A stretch of DNA of 64,000 nt from assembly GCF_036884655.1 (NCBI RefSeq), contig NC_088331.1, forward strand, positions 17,417,501 to 17,481,500, written 5' to 3'. Position numbers and translations under genes: made by a program. This stretch comes from Musa acuminata AAA Group. Taxonomy: Eukaryota; Streptophyta; Magnoliopsida; Zingiberales; Musaceae. Of this stretch, positions 22,395 to 33,746 are shown piece after piece. The notes beneath the pieces were generated by a model. That model did no database searches. It was not told the DNA's origin and was given only the letters and a program-made list of their open reading frames with translations. Numbering within the stretch: the first letter of the stretch is position 1; every line of letters starts with the position of its first letter.

Positions 22395-23753
22395 TATTGA
22401 ATCTCAGATTTTAATGATGAAGTCAATTGTAATTTGTTTGATCTAATCTATATGTTGAGAAAAGTGTATAGTATTAACTACGATAGTAGTAAGACATAAA
22501 GTAGGTATTGTGTCGTAATAAAGATCGAGGATCACGTTGGGAGTTTGAGAGTTCGTTGAAAGTCCGGACGTTCGTCGGAAGTTCTGCCAGAACCAACCGA
22601 GAAGTCTAGGAGCTTGTCAAAGAAGCTCGTCAGAACTTGCCAAGAAGATCGTCGTAAAGTCTAGGAGCTTACCGGGAGTCCGTAGGAGCATTGCCGAGAG
22701 TTCGTCAGATGTTCATCGGAAGTACGTCGGAAGAGCAATTGACGCACCGGAATAAGAAGAGCTGCGATCATGTCTTAATTATCGTAGTTAGAGCATAAAT
22801 TATGTTAAGATTGGGAGGTAATCCCACTAACTTAATTAGGAAACAACTGGGCCCTTAACAGGGCTGATTTAGGCTGGATTGAACAGCCCAATCAGCCCCT
22901 GAAAATATGGTCGACGGTGGCACCGCCCAGAAGACCCAGTTTCCTAAGTGGTCTGGGCGGTGGTACCGCTAGCAGTTATTGCTGCCAACGGTGGTACCGC
23001 TAGCAGTTATTGCTGCCAACGGTGGTACCGCCCCTATCAGGTGGTGGTATCGCTAGAGCTCGGTCTCCGAGCTCTGTTAGGTGATGGTACCACCTAGATT
23101 GAGCGGTAGTACCGCCTAGTGTCTGGTGTCAGGCAGTGGTACCGCCCAATAATGGTAGTAGTACCGCTAGGACCCCAAAAATACGAGATTAGACACTTTT
23201 TGGCTCCATTTTTAAAGCCATTAGGGCCTATAAAAACTCCACCCTTTTCTGCATGAAAGGGCACGAAAACATTGAGATAATCTTGAGTTGTTGGGGTGTA
23301 AAAGTGTTGTAAACAAGTGCTAGAGTCCTCCTTCTCCCTTTCTATGTTTTGAGAACATTCAAGAGTGGTGTGCGACTTGTAAGGGTTCTCTCCTAAACCC
23401 GTGAAAAGGGGAAAGTGCTGTAAAAGGTGGTTGGTCTTCACCTATTGAAGGAATGCCTTTAGTGGATGTCGGAGACCTCGTCCGAGGAGGAATCCGAAAG
23501 TGGATGTCAGTCATATTGACCGAACCACTCTAAATTCTAGTTTGCTTTTCATTAGTGCAATTTACTTTAACAGCAAATCATTTCATAGCAAACTGCTTTT
23601 CCTCCTCATCTTGCTTATGCTCTCATATGTTTCAAGTTGCTATCCTTCCGATTCGGTTTTCATTGAATGTACAAAATATTTTATATAAAAATCGAAGAAT
23701 TTTCCACTGCACTAATTCACCCCCTCCTCTTATTGCCGCTCTTGATCCTAACA
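22395..23753 (+). repeat. Element B 3' LTR (1359 bp)
   Basis: Starts TATTGAATCTCAG (second base mutated from TG) and ends GATCCTAACA. Same motif layout as the 5' LTR. TATA box at 23229-23236. Poly-C run shortened to 5. Followed by the TSD AAGTT. Confidence 0.88.
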
Positions 23754-23758
23754 AAGTT

Positions 23759-25002
23759 AAGTTCATTTAAACTTATCAACATGCATATCATGAAACTTAT
23801 CATGATTTGCCAACCTCAAAATATGATGTCACGTATTTATCAATAAAAATGATGTCAATGCATAACATACATTTTCAAATCCAATGATAATCATCATTGA
23901 TATGAATTTCGAATATGAAATTTAGCAAGATAGCAAGTCATCATTCTATGACAAGATGGCAAGTTATCCAATTGTAAAATAGCAAGTTAAGCTCATAATA
24001 TCTTGTAATGAAACATTTCAAGCATTTATGATAAGCATATAATCATATAAGCATTTTAAACGTTTCAAGCTTATACGATGTTTTACACTCTTCAATTTGA
24101 TAAGTTTCAAATGATAAGCACATAAGCATTTATGATAAGATACATTGCATATATTATCATCAATTTATCATATCTTGGTATTATTTCACCCCCGTTGTCA
24201 ACAACAAAAAGGAGAACAATTCAACAATGCAAGTGTGGTAAAAATTCATGCTGCATTTCAATTTGTATTTGATGATACCAATCATATTTCAAGCATTCAT
24301 GATATGGTATCATTCAAAAGTTCTTAACATTTAAAAGTTATAAACGTTAAAGAGATAGCTAGTACCAACTTCTCTCCCTTTGTCATCAAAACTTTGCATA
24401 AAGAAGGAAAGCAAGGAGGAAATCCATTAAGAACCAACTTTGTGAAATCAAAAACACTAAATAAGTTTCATTAAAACATGCTTTAATCAAAGAGAAGGGA
24501 TTCATGAAAAGATCATACGAAATCAAATCCCCATTCTTGCAAGTGATTATCACGTACTAAAATTTATCTTTCAAGGATCAAGATATTCATGTGAAATCAA
24601 ATCCTCACTCTTGCAAGTTATCATCTCATACTAAAAAATTCATAAAAATTCTTCCTTCATTAAGAAAGAATTCATGTGAAAGAATCATCATATGAAGAAT
24701 AAAAGAAATTCCATGAATAAACCTTCATAATGAGAGGAGCATCACATCAAATTCATTTCTTATTAAAAATTCATAAGAATAAAATTCGTAAGAGATGTAT
24801 ATGTCAATGAATTCCATATATCAAACATTGATGGAGAAAGGGTATGGAGTAAACTTGATACCAAGGAAGATAAAAACGAAATAGAGTTATGAAAGCCCCA
24901 TTCATAAAATACGTTAAGAGAAGGATAGTTCGGAAAAGAAATACAATAAATTCATGCATTCGGACAATTTAACATGCCTATTTCTCTTCTAATGAAATCA
25001 AA
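23759..25002 (-). other. Element C 3' untranslated region
   Basis: AT-rich sequence between the pol stop at 25003 and the element B insertion. No gene found. The inner end matches element B 15785 onward, including a TTGCAAG...GATTTCACATGAATATCTTGATCC unit on the complementary strand (near 24540-24600). Confidence 0.75.
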
Positions 25003-28000
25003 TTATTCTTCAATTAAGGGTTTTGTAAAGATATCGGCCAATTTATGCTTCGTATTAATGAATTCTAATATTATATCATGATTATTAACATGATCTCTTA
25101 TGAAATGATACCTAATGTCAATATGTTTAGTTCTAGAGTGTTGAATAGGATTTTTCGTTAAGTATATTACACTTGTGTTATCACATTTTATGGAAATATT
25201 CTTAAGATAAATTATATAATCTTCTAATGTGTTTTTCATCCATACGACTTGTGCACAACATGCACTAGCTATAATATATTCGGCTTCGGTTGTGGATAAT
25301 GCAACCGAGTTTTGTTTCTTAGAAGACCAAGAGACAAGTGCCTGACCTAAGAATTGACATATTCCGGATGTGTTTTTTTCTATTTAATCTACATCCATTG
25401 AAATCCGCCTCAGTATAAGCAATTAACTCAAGATTTTCATATTTTGGATACTATAATCCTAGATTAGTGGTTCCTTTAAGATATCTAAATATTTTTTTAA
25501 CTGCTTTAATATAAGATAGCTTATGATTAGATTGAAACCTAGCACAAAATCCTATGCTAAACATAATATCCGGTCTTGTTGCGGTGAGGTATAGTAAACT
25601 ATATATCATACCTCTATAAGCTTTTTGATCAAATCTTTCTCTACTTACGTCAATGTCTAACTTAGTGGAGGTACTCATAGGAGTATTGATAGTCTTTGAG
25701 CTATCCATATTAAACCGTTTTAGCAAGTCTAATACATATTTTGTTTGACTAAGAAAAGTACCATTACTAAGTTGTTTGATATGTAAGCCTAAAAAGAATG
25801 TTAGTTCACCCATTAGACTCATTTCAAACTCTTGACTCATGCTTTTGGCAAACGATTCACATAATGATTCATTTGTAGAACCAAAAATAATATCATCAAC
25901 ATAAACTTGAACAATTAGAAAATTATTTTCAAAATTTTTGATAAATAATGTAGTATCAACCTTGCCTTTAGAGAAATTATTTTGAATAAGAAAATACCTA
26001 AGTCTCTCATATGAAGCCCTTGGGGCTTGTTTTAAACCATAGAGAGCTTTAGTCAATTTACACATGATTGGAGAACTTATCATTTTCAAATCCAGGAGGT
26101 TGTTCAACATAAACTTCTTCTGAAATAAAAACATTAAGAAAAGCACTTTTAACATCCATTTGAAACAACTTAAAATTATTACTACTAGCATAGGCAAGGA
26201 GCATCCTTATGGCTTCTAATCGTGCCACAAGAGTGAAGGTTTCTTCATAATCGATACAGTATTCTTAGTTGAAACCTTTGGCTACTAATCTAGCCTTGTT
26301 TCTAACCACGACACCAAATTTATCTTGCTTATTTCTAAAGACCCATTTAGTACCAATAACTAAATAGCCTAGAAACAAGCTTCTACACCTCATTTCTCTC
26401 AAATTAATTCAACTCTTCTTGTATTGCGATAACCCATAAATCATTTTTCAATGCCTCATCAATGCATTTAGGTTCAATTTGGAAGAGAAAAGCGGCATTG
26501 GCATAAAAATTCTTAAGAGAAGAACGAGTTTGAACCCCTTTTAATGTGTCTTCTATAATTAGCTCCTTAGGATGAGCATCTACATACTTCCATTCCTTGG
26601 GTAAGGATGTTTCGAAAGAAGATGCATCCAAGTTGCTAGATGGAGAAGGGGTTTTATTTAAATTTAAAGCATCAAAATTAACATCATCATCAAGATCAGT
26701 TTTCTTAACTTTGAAAACTTCATTAAAAATAACATGAATAGACTCTTCTATAACTAAAGTTCTTTTATTAAAAATACGAAAGGCCTTAGAGATAGAAGGA
26801 TAGCCAAGAAAAATTCCTTCATCGGATTTTGTATCAAATTTACCTAAGGCATCTTTTTCATTCAAGATAAAGCATTTAGATCTGAAAACTTTAAAATATG
26901 AAATGTCGGGTTTTTTATTATTCCACAATTCATAAGAAGTTTTGGAAAGTAATGGTCTTACTATAACCCTATTCATGATATAGCATGCCGTATTAACGGC
27001 TTCGGCCCAAAAATATTTGGGTAGGCTATATTCGTTCAACATGGTTCTTGTCATTTCTTATAAATTTCTTTTTTTTCTTTTTACTACTCTATTTTGTTGA
27101 GGATTTCTTAAAGTAAAGAAATTATGATTGTATCCATTAGATTTATAAAAAAATTAGAAATTATGGTTTTGAAATTCGCCACCGTGATCACTCTGAATTG
27201 ATAAAATTACAAAACCCTTTTCATTTTGAACAAGTTTACAAAACTTGGAGAAATATCTAAAGCAATCACTTTAGTGTGCTAAAAAGTAAGTCCATATGTA
27301 TCTACTATAATAATCTATGATGACAAATGCATATTTAATATCTCCTATGCTTGATGTAGCAATTGGTCTGAACAAGTCCATATGGATTAATTACAATGGT
27401 CTAGAGGTGCTTATTTGGTTCTTTGATTTAAAGCTATATTTTATTTGTTTTCCTAGTTGACATGCATCACACACATTATCTTTGACGAACTTAATGTGAG
27501 GAATTCCTTATACAAGTTCTTTAGATGAAATTTGAGAGATTAGTTTCATGCTAGCATGACCTAATCTCCTATACCAAAGCCAAGCATCGTCATTTAAAAT
27601 CGAAAAATACATTTCATTACAAAGATCTTCAATGTCGATAGTGTATACATTATTTTATTTTAGGACAATCACAGATGTGTTTTTGTGTGATTTTTCAATG
27701 ATACAAGCATTCGATTCAAATCTAACAATATATCCTTTATCACACAATTGACTAATGCTTAAAAGGTTATGCTTTAAGCCATCAACCAATAACACATCTT
27801 TAATAAAAAGGTTGGATTTGTTACCTATGGTTCCTTTGCCAATGATTTTACCCTTATTGTTATCTCTGAAGGTAATATATCCTTCGTCTAGGCTAATAAA
27901 CTTAGAGAATTGAGATAAATCTTCGGTCATATGCCTTAGCATCCACTATCAAGGTACCATCTCTTACTCCTAGCTTGTGATGGTATATTTTTCTATAAAA

Positions 28001-28197
28001 AGATATGATTTTTAGGTACCCATTTGACCTTGGGTGCCTCAAAAATTGATCGGCTTAACTTATCATTTTGCATTGAGTTCTTTACAGCTCCTTTAGGAAC
28101 CCGAATCAATTAATGTGATCTACACCTCTTAAATGGATAATGATAAGCTTCATGCCTAAATTGACAACAAAAGTTACATTTGTTTCGAGGTGAAACA
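25003..28197 (-). pseudogene. pol: SIRE-like pol with end of gag (element C), decayed
   Basis: Read on the minus strand from 28197: a Gag second zinc-knuckle remnant (CNFCCQFRHE), then a protease start WYLDSGC near 27940-27970 followed at once by a stop or frameshift and LRHMTED. Next come pre-integrase (ISQLCDKGYIVRF), an integrase core with QSDHGGEF, integrase C-terminus (26404-27054: SLPKYFWAEAVNTACYIMNR), RT (25451-26197) with KALYGLKQAPRA and YVDDIIFGST, and RNase H ending KHKLADIFTKPLIEE at 25003. In the NGVVERK-type context the integrase catalytic Glu reads Lys (RVVKRK). Many frameshifts and stops separate the pieces. YVDDIIFGST and the long untranslated regions suggest the SIRE/Maximus lineage. 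Confidence 0.85.
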
Positions 28198-29896
28198 TGT
28201 TGAATATCGTATTTTGATGATGAAACCAATTGAAAAGTATTTATGATTTGATCTGTGTTTTGAGTGATACAGGATACTTCGATTAGGATGAGACAATTAA
28301 AGCAGAAAGAATCATGTTGGGCCGGAGGAAAATATGTCAGAAGATTGAACGTCGGGCCGAAGGATCAGTCGACATATCGACAGAAGGCTTTGGGCCATGG
28401 ATTCGAGCATCGGGCCAAGAAAAGCGGATATTGCATCAAGGATATCGGAGTTGCAAAGATTAACTGGCTGATTGGGCAATAGGTCGTAAGAGAGGATGAT
28501 GCGCCAATGAATCAAACGAAACATCAATGGACCAATGACATGTCGGATAACATGATTCATGCTTAGTAATAATTATCTAGATCGAAGTATGTTTTACATA
28601 TGTAGGATTAACTACGATAGCAAGGCATGATGCAAAATGAAGTCCCGGAGTCAAGGACGTGATTTCGTTGGGAGTTCAAGAGTTCGTCGGAAGTCCAAAC
28701 GTTCGTTGGAAGTTCTGCAGGAATCAGCCGAGAAGTCCAAGAGCTTGTAGGAAGAAGCTCGTCAGAACTTGCCAAGAAGATCATCATGAAGTCTAGGAGC
28801 TTGCCGAAAGTCCATTGGAACATTGCTAGGAGATCATCGGAAGTTCACCGGAAGATCGCCGGAAGAAACCAAGACCTAGGGACTTATTTCGCTTAAGTAT
28901 GCCTTAGATTTTGTAGTTAGCACATAATTAGGATTGGATTTAGGCCAACCTAATTAGGGGCCAGTTGGGCCCATGTAAGTACTGTGTTAGGCCCAATGAA
29001 AGGCCCAAACAGTGACCCAAGTGGTGCCACCGTCGTGGCACAGTCTCTGAGACTATGTTTAGCGGTGGTACCGTCAGTCTAGGTGGTGATACCACCTAAA
29101 CACAGCCTCTGAGAGGCTACAGACAGTGGAACCACCAGTCTGAGCGGTGGTACTGTCCAACACAGCCTCCTAGGCAGTGGTATCATTAGATTGGGCGGTG
29201 GTACCGCCCAGTGCAGTGTTAGTGTCAGACTGACACTGGCGGTGGTACCGCCCAACGTAGGCGGTGGTACCACCCGAACCCAGGAAATCCAGGATGAGAT
29301 ATTTTTAGGCTTCATGTTTAAATCAACTTAAGGCCTATAAATACCTCTCTCACCCTTGGTTAAACAACACAAGTATTGAGAGTAAAAAGGAAAGAAACTC
29401 TACTGTAATCTTGTGTGAAACTCCTCTCAAAGTTCTAAGTGTTGGAATAGTTTGAGAGAGGAGTGAGTGGGGGTGTAAGGGTTATCTCCTAAACCTAGTA
29501 AAAGGAGAAAGAGCTGTAAGAAGGAGGTTGATCTTTGCCTATAAAGATAGATCGATAGTGGGTGCCGGTAGCCTCGACGGAAGAGGAATCGATGGAGTGG
29601 ATGTAGGTCACGATGACGGAACCACTATAAAATCGGTGTGTTCTTCTCTGGTTTGCATTTCTATATTTAAGCAATTTGCTTTACTACAAACCTCTTAACT
29701 TACTTTATATCCACTATGCATCTTTCGTATACTTTCAAGCTATCTTTATGAAAATGTTTTCAAGTTATCCTCTCTCCGAAATGGTTTTCATCAAAATCGG
29801 TTTTTATTGTACGAAGGTTTTTTGAACCGACGTAATTTTACCGCTGCACTAATTCACCCCCCCCCCCCTCTCTTAGTGCCGACTCTTTTTCTAACA
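28198..29896 (+). repeat. Element D 5' LTR (1699 bp)
   Basis: TGTTGAATATCG...TTTTTCTAACA. It carries a ~300-bp module (about 28260-28560, with GGGCCGGAGGAA and CCAATGACATGTCGG) that is absent from the B, C and F LTRs. TATA box TATAAATA at 29336-29343. A poly-C run of 12 near the end. Confidence 0.88.
29336..29343 (+). promoter_or_regulatory. TATA box in the element D 5' LTR
   Basis: TATAAATA in AAGGCCTATAAATACCTCTC, after the palindrome array (about 29050-29280). Same place as in related LTRs. Confidence 0.6.
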
Positions 29897-29897
29897 G

Positions 29898-29910
29898 TTG
29901 GTATCAGAGC
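29898..29910 (+). other. Element D primer-binding site
   Basis: TTGGTATCAGAGC, an exact match to the initiator tRNA-Met complement, one base after the LTR. Confidence 0.88.
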
Positions 29911-29946
29911 CTCGTTTTTCATATTTGGTTTAACACCCAAATAGAA

Positions 29947-32271
29947 ATGGCTCTTTTCGGCTTTCAAGAGGGTCACTCTCTCATTCGTCCTCCCTTGTTC
30001 AATGAGACGGACTATACATATTGAAAAACTTGAATGAGAGTTTTCTTGCTTTTGTTGGATTTAAACTTATGGTAGATCATTAAAAATGGATTTCAAAAGT
30101 CTTATACTCTAATGAAAGAATGGAACAATTTGGAGAAGAAAACTTTTTCTTTAAATTCTAGAGCTATGAATAATCTATTTTGCGCCTTAGACAAAAACAA
30201 GTTTAATCGGGTTTCTACTTACGAAACGACTTTCGACATTTGACATATTCTTGAAACCACTCACGAAGGCACAAGTAGATTAAAAGTTTCGATGGTCAAT
30301 CTTTTAATTCACGATTTTGAACTATTTCGAATGAAGCCGAGCGAAACCATTGTTGATATGCACACCCATTTTACAGATGTCGTCAATGGTTTAAAAGCTC
30401 TTGGCAAATGCTTTTCTAATTTTGAACTCGTTAACAAGATTTTATGATCGCTTTCTAAGAATTGGGATTCGAAAATAATGACTATTCGAGAATCAAAAAA
30501 TTTGAATACTTTTTTGATTGAAGAACTTATCGGGTCTCTAATGACTTATGAAATGACGTGCAATGCACGTGAAGAACGTAAGAACCACCTTCCAAAGAAC
30601 AGAAAGGATTTCGGACTAAGAAAAATTGAAGACCACTCGAGCATAAGCTCAAGTGATGGTGAACTTGAACTCATCAGTATGAAATTTAAAAAGTTCATGA
30701 AACAAAAATTAAAGAACAAAAAGAATACAACTACTTGTTATGAACGCAAGAAGAAGAATGTGACTTTAGACGAATCGAGCTCATCCGAAGATGAAGAGAA
30801 AATCAACAAAGGCGAGGTAGCAAACTACACCTTAACTGTTAGGATCAAGAGCGCACTAAGAGGGGGGGTGAATTAGTGCAGCGGAAAACTTATGTGATTT
30901 CAGAAAATATTTCGTACGTTCGAAGGAAATAGATTCGAAAAGATAATTACTTTAAAATGTAAGAGAGCATAAGTGTAGTGAAAGCAAGATGAGGAGAAGA
31001 AGTACTTTGCTATAAAATGATTTGCAGTTCAAGAAGATTGCTCAAAATGAAATGCAAACCAGATTTAGAGTGGTTCGGTCAATCGTGACTTACATCCACT
31101 TTCGGTTTCCTCCTCCGACGAGGTCACCGGCGTCCACTAGAGGCCTTTCTTCAATAGGCGAAGGCCAACCACCTTTTATAGCTTTTCTCCTTTTGCCGGG
31201 TTTAGGAGACAACCCTTACAAGTTTCACTCCTCTCTTGAATGATCTCAACACTTAGAAAAGGAGGAGGAGAACTCTAACACTTTTACAACTCTTTGATAC
31301 TTCAAAGACTCAAGAATGTATCAAGTTTTCATGCCCTTTCATGCAGAAAAGGGTGGGGTATTTATAGACCCCAATGGCTTTCAAAAATAGAGCCAAGAAG
31401 TGTCTTATCCCAGATTTTTGGGGTCCTGACGGTACCACAACCATTACTGGGTGGTACTACCGCTTGACATTTGACATTGGGCAGTACTACCGCTGAGTCT
31501 AGGCGGTACTACCGCTTGACAGAGCTCGAAGACCGAGCTCTAGTGGTACCACCGCCTGATAAGGGTGGTACCACTACTAGCAGCAATAACTGTCAATGGT
31601 ACTACTGCCTGACAGGGGCGGTACCACCACCCAAAATTCTTGGGAGACTGAGTCTCCCAGGCGGTGCCACCGCCAGCCAAGAATTCAGGGGCTGAATGAG
31701 CTATTCCATTTGGCCCAATTCAGCCCTATAAAGGGCCCAATTGGCCCTTAATTAAGTTAGTGTGATTACCTCCCAATCCTAACTTAATTTATACTCTAAC
31801 TATGATAATTAAGACATGTTTACTGCACTTCTTGTTCTGGTGCATCAATTGCTCTTCCGGCGAGCTTCTAGCGTACTTCCAGTGAACAACCGACGAACTC
31901 TCGGCAATGCTCCAGCGGACTCCCGGCAAGCTCCTAGACTTTGCGACGATCTTCTTGGCAAGTTCCGATGAGCTTCTATGGCAAGCTCCTGGACTTCTTG
32001 GTTAGTTCCTGCAGAACTTCCGACGAACATCCGGACTTCCATCGAACTCTCGAACTCCCAACGTGATCTCGATCTTGACTCCGGCACAACACCCGCTTTA
32101 TGTCTTACTGTCATTGTAGTTAATCCTGCACACTTTTCTCTACATATAGATTAGATCAAACAAATTACAATTGACTTCATCGTCAAAATCCGAGATTCAA
32201 CATTAACGACTTTCTACAACGAGGTAAACAACTCAAACGAAACTCCCTTAGTTTATTTTGAAATTACTTGA
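29947..32271 (+). pseudogene. gag: SIRE-like gag of element D, split by a solo LTR
   Basis: The start ATGGCTCTTTTCGGC is 51 bp after the LTR. Gag core motifs are visible (NLLIHDFELFRMKPSETI, FTDVVNGLKALGKCFSNFEL, FLIEELIGSLMTYEMTC). Several stops come from TGG or CGA codons turned to TGA, for example in the YTYWK region. Where related Gag proteins have a CX2CX4HX4C knuckle this one reads TTCYERKKKN and goes straight to an acidic Ser/Glu stretch (DESSSSEDEE), so the knuckle is gone. The solo LTR at 30837-32202 interrupts it. The end PLVYFEIT and stop at 32269-32271 match the end of element G Gag. No pol follows. Confidence 0.82.
30837..32202 (-). mobile_element. Solo LTR F in element D gag
   Basis: Antisense SIRE-type LTR, TGTTAGGATCAAG...GAGATTCAACA, 1366 bp, no internal region. 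Perfect TSD TTAAC (30832-30836 and 32203-32207). Lacks the ~300-bp module, so it belongs to the same LTR subtype as element B. Confidence 0.92.
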
Positions 32272-33746
32272 TGTTCTTCATGAGTTAATGAGTTTTTATT
32301 CAAATCATGATCTTGATCTCTTGGAATTACTTGAGATTTTTTTCAAGATCTCTTCTTTGCACTCCTACTATTTTTTCTTGGTATTTTATTTAAAGAAGAG
32401 ATTTACTATATGAATCATGTCTTTTGGTATTTAATTGACCTTATCTTTCATGACATGATTTCTTTATATTTATGACTTGTATATCATGAAATGATTAAAA
32501 TATTTTATACCATTATGTTCCTCCCCTCTTCTTCTTGTTTACAATGACAAAAGGGGAAATAAAATAACTAGCATCTCAAGAGAACCAAATTATTGCTAGT
32601 TTGAATGATAAACTTAGGCATCTTGATTTCTCGAATTTTAGACCTGATCTTTCATTTTTGATGATTGAAATAATGATTGAAACATTGATATAATTATGAA
32701 TGATGATTTGATATTATGCATGCAACACTTCAACTTATGAAAATAATGCCTACAATGATAAAATATTCATGATGAAAAATTATTTTGATATTCATAACTT
32801 GATTTTTCATCTTTGTTATTCATCCTTTGTCATGATTTAAAAATTATTGTAAAGGAAAAAAGAGATACAAAATTATATTCTTCCCTTCTTTTTGACAATG
32901 ATAAAGGGGGAGATAGCTAGCTTGCTAGCTAGCTTGCAGTCAAGAAGATACAAAATTTGCTTGCTTACACATCTAAAGAGAAGATGCAAACGTACTTTAT
33001 GTAACTTGCTTCATGTAAAACATTGTATCTTGCTAGCTTGTTATCTTGCATTATTTTTCAAAAATTTGCTAGCCTTCATACTTCAAAGAGAAGTAACACT
33101 TGCCAAATTGCTAGCTTGTATATTGTAAAATGATGTAAAATTTTGTTAGCTTACGTTTTGCAAAAGAAGAAAAAAATCACACTTTTTAAAAGAGAAGAAA
33201 ATGCTATCTTGAACATCATAGAAGATTGCTAGCTTGCCTTTCTTAAGAAGCAAAAATACAAACTTGCAAAATTTAAAATCTTTCACGTCTTCAAAATTAA
33301 TGATGATTTGGTGATTATGCATGTTGTAGGGAGAAGAACAAATATGCTAGTTGTATGTTATAAAACTTGCATATCTTAAAAATTGCTAGCTTGTAATCTA
33401 AAGAGAAACAAAAAGTTGCTATCTCAAGAAAAGCAAACATGCTAAACTTGTACATCTTTAATTAGTGCTAGCTTGCATAATGATAAAATTGGAAATTATG
33501 TTTATTATGTAATGACTTGAACTTGTTTGTCTAAAACACTTGATAATTAAACTTCTTCTTTTTGTTGATGACAAAGGGGGAGAAGTATGTTGATGTTATG
33601 TATGATTTTATCATGATATGTTGATTGAATTTTTGAATCCAAGAGTTCTATCAATATAGCATATTGATAGGGGGAGTTTGTTTAAACTCTAGGAGTTTGT
33701 TTAAACTCCGTCATCAATTGGTTGTCATCATAAAAAAGGAGGAGAT
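32272..33746 (+). other. Element D 3' non-coding region and polypurine tract
   Basis: No gene. AT-rich with a stretch (about 32915-33480) rich in GCTAGCTTGC-like units and AAGAGAAG motifs. The same units occur in the 3' region of element G (57170-57760). The purine tract AAAAAAGGAGGAGAT ends at 33746 next to the LTR. Confidence 0.72.

Larger units (their letters stand above)
9034..23753 (+). mobile_element. Element B: SIRE-like non-autonomous element with pol replaced by another gene
   Basis: It is bounded by two SIRE-type LTRs in plus orientation and a perfect 5-bp TSD, AAGTT (9029-9033 and 23754-23758). After removing the nested chromovirus (16221-21609) and a solo LTR (13804-15057), about 8.1 kb remain. 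These are 5' LTR, primer site, gag, a stub of protease, a promoter-like block, an unrelated ORF (13110-15487), a 3' untranslated part, a polypurine tract and 3' LTR. Sequence just after the replacement (about 15785 on) matches element C just after its pol stop. So the whole of pol is missing and the ORF sits in its place. Confidence 0.85.
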
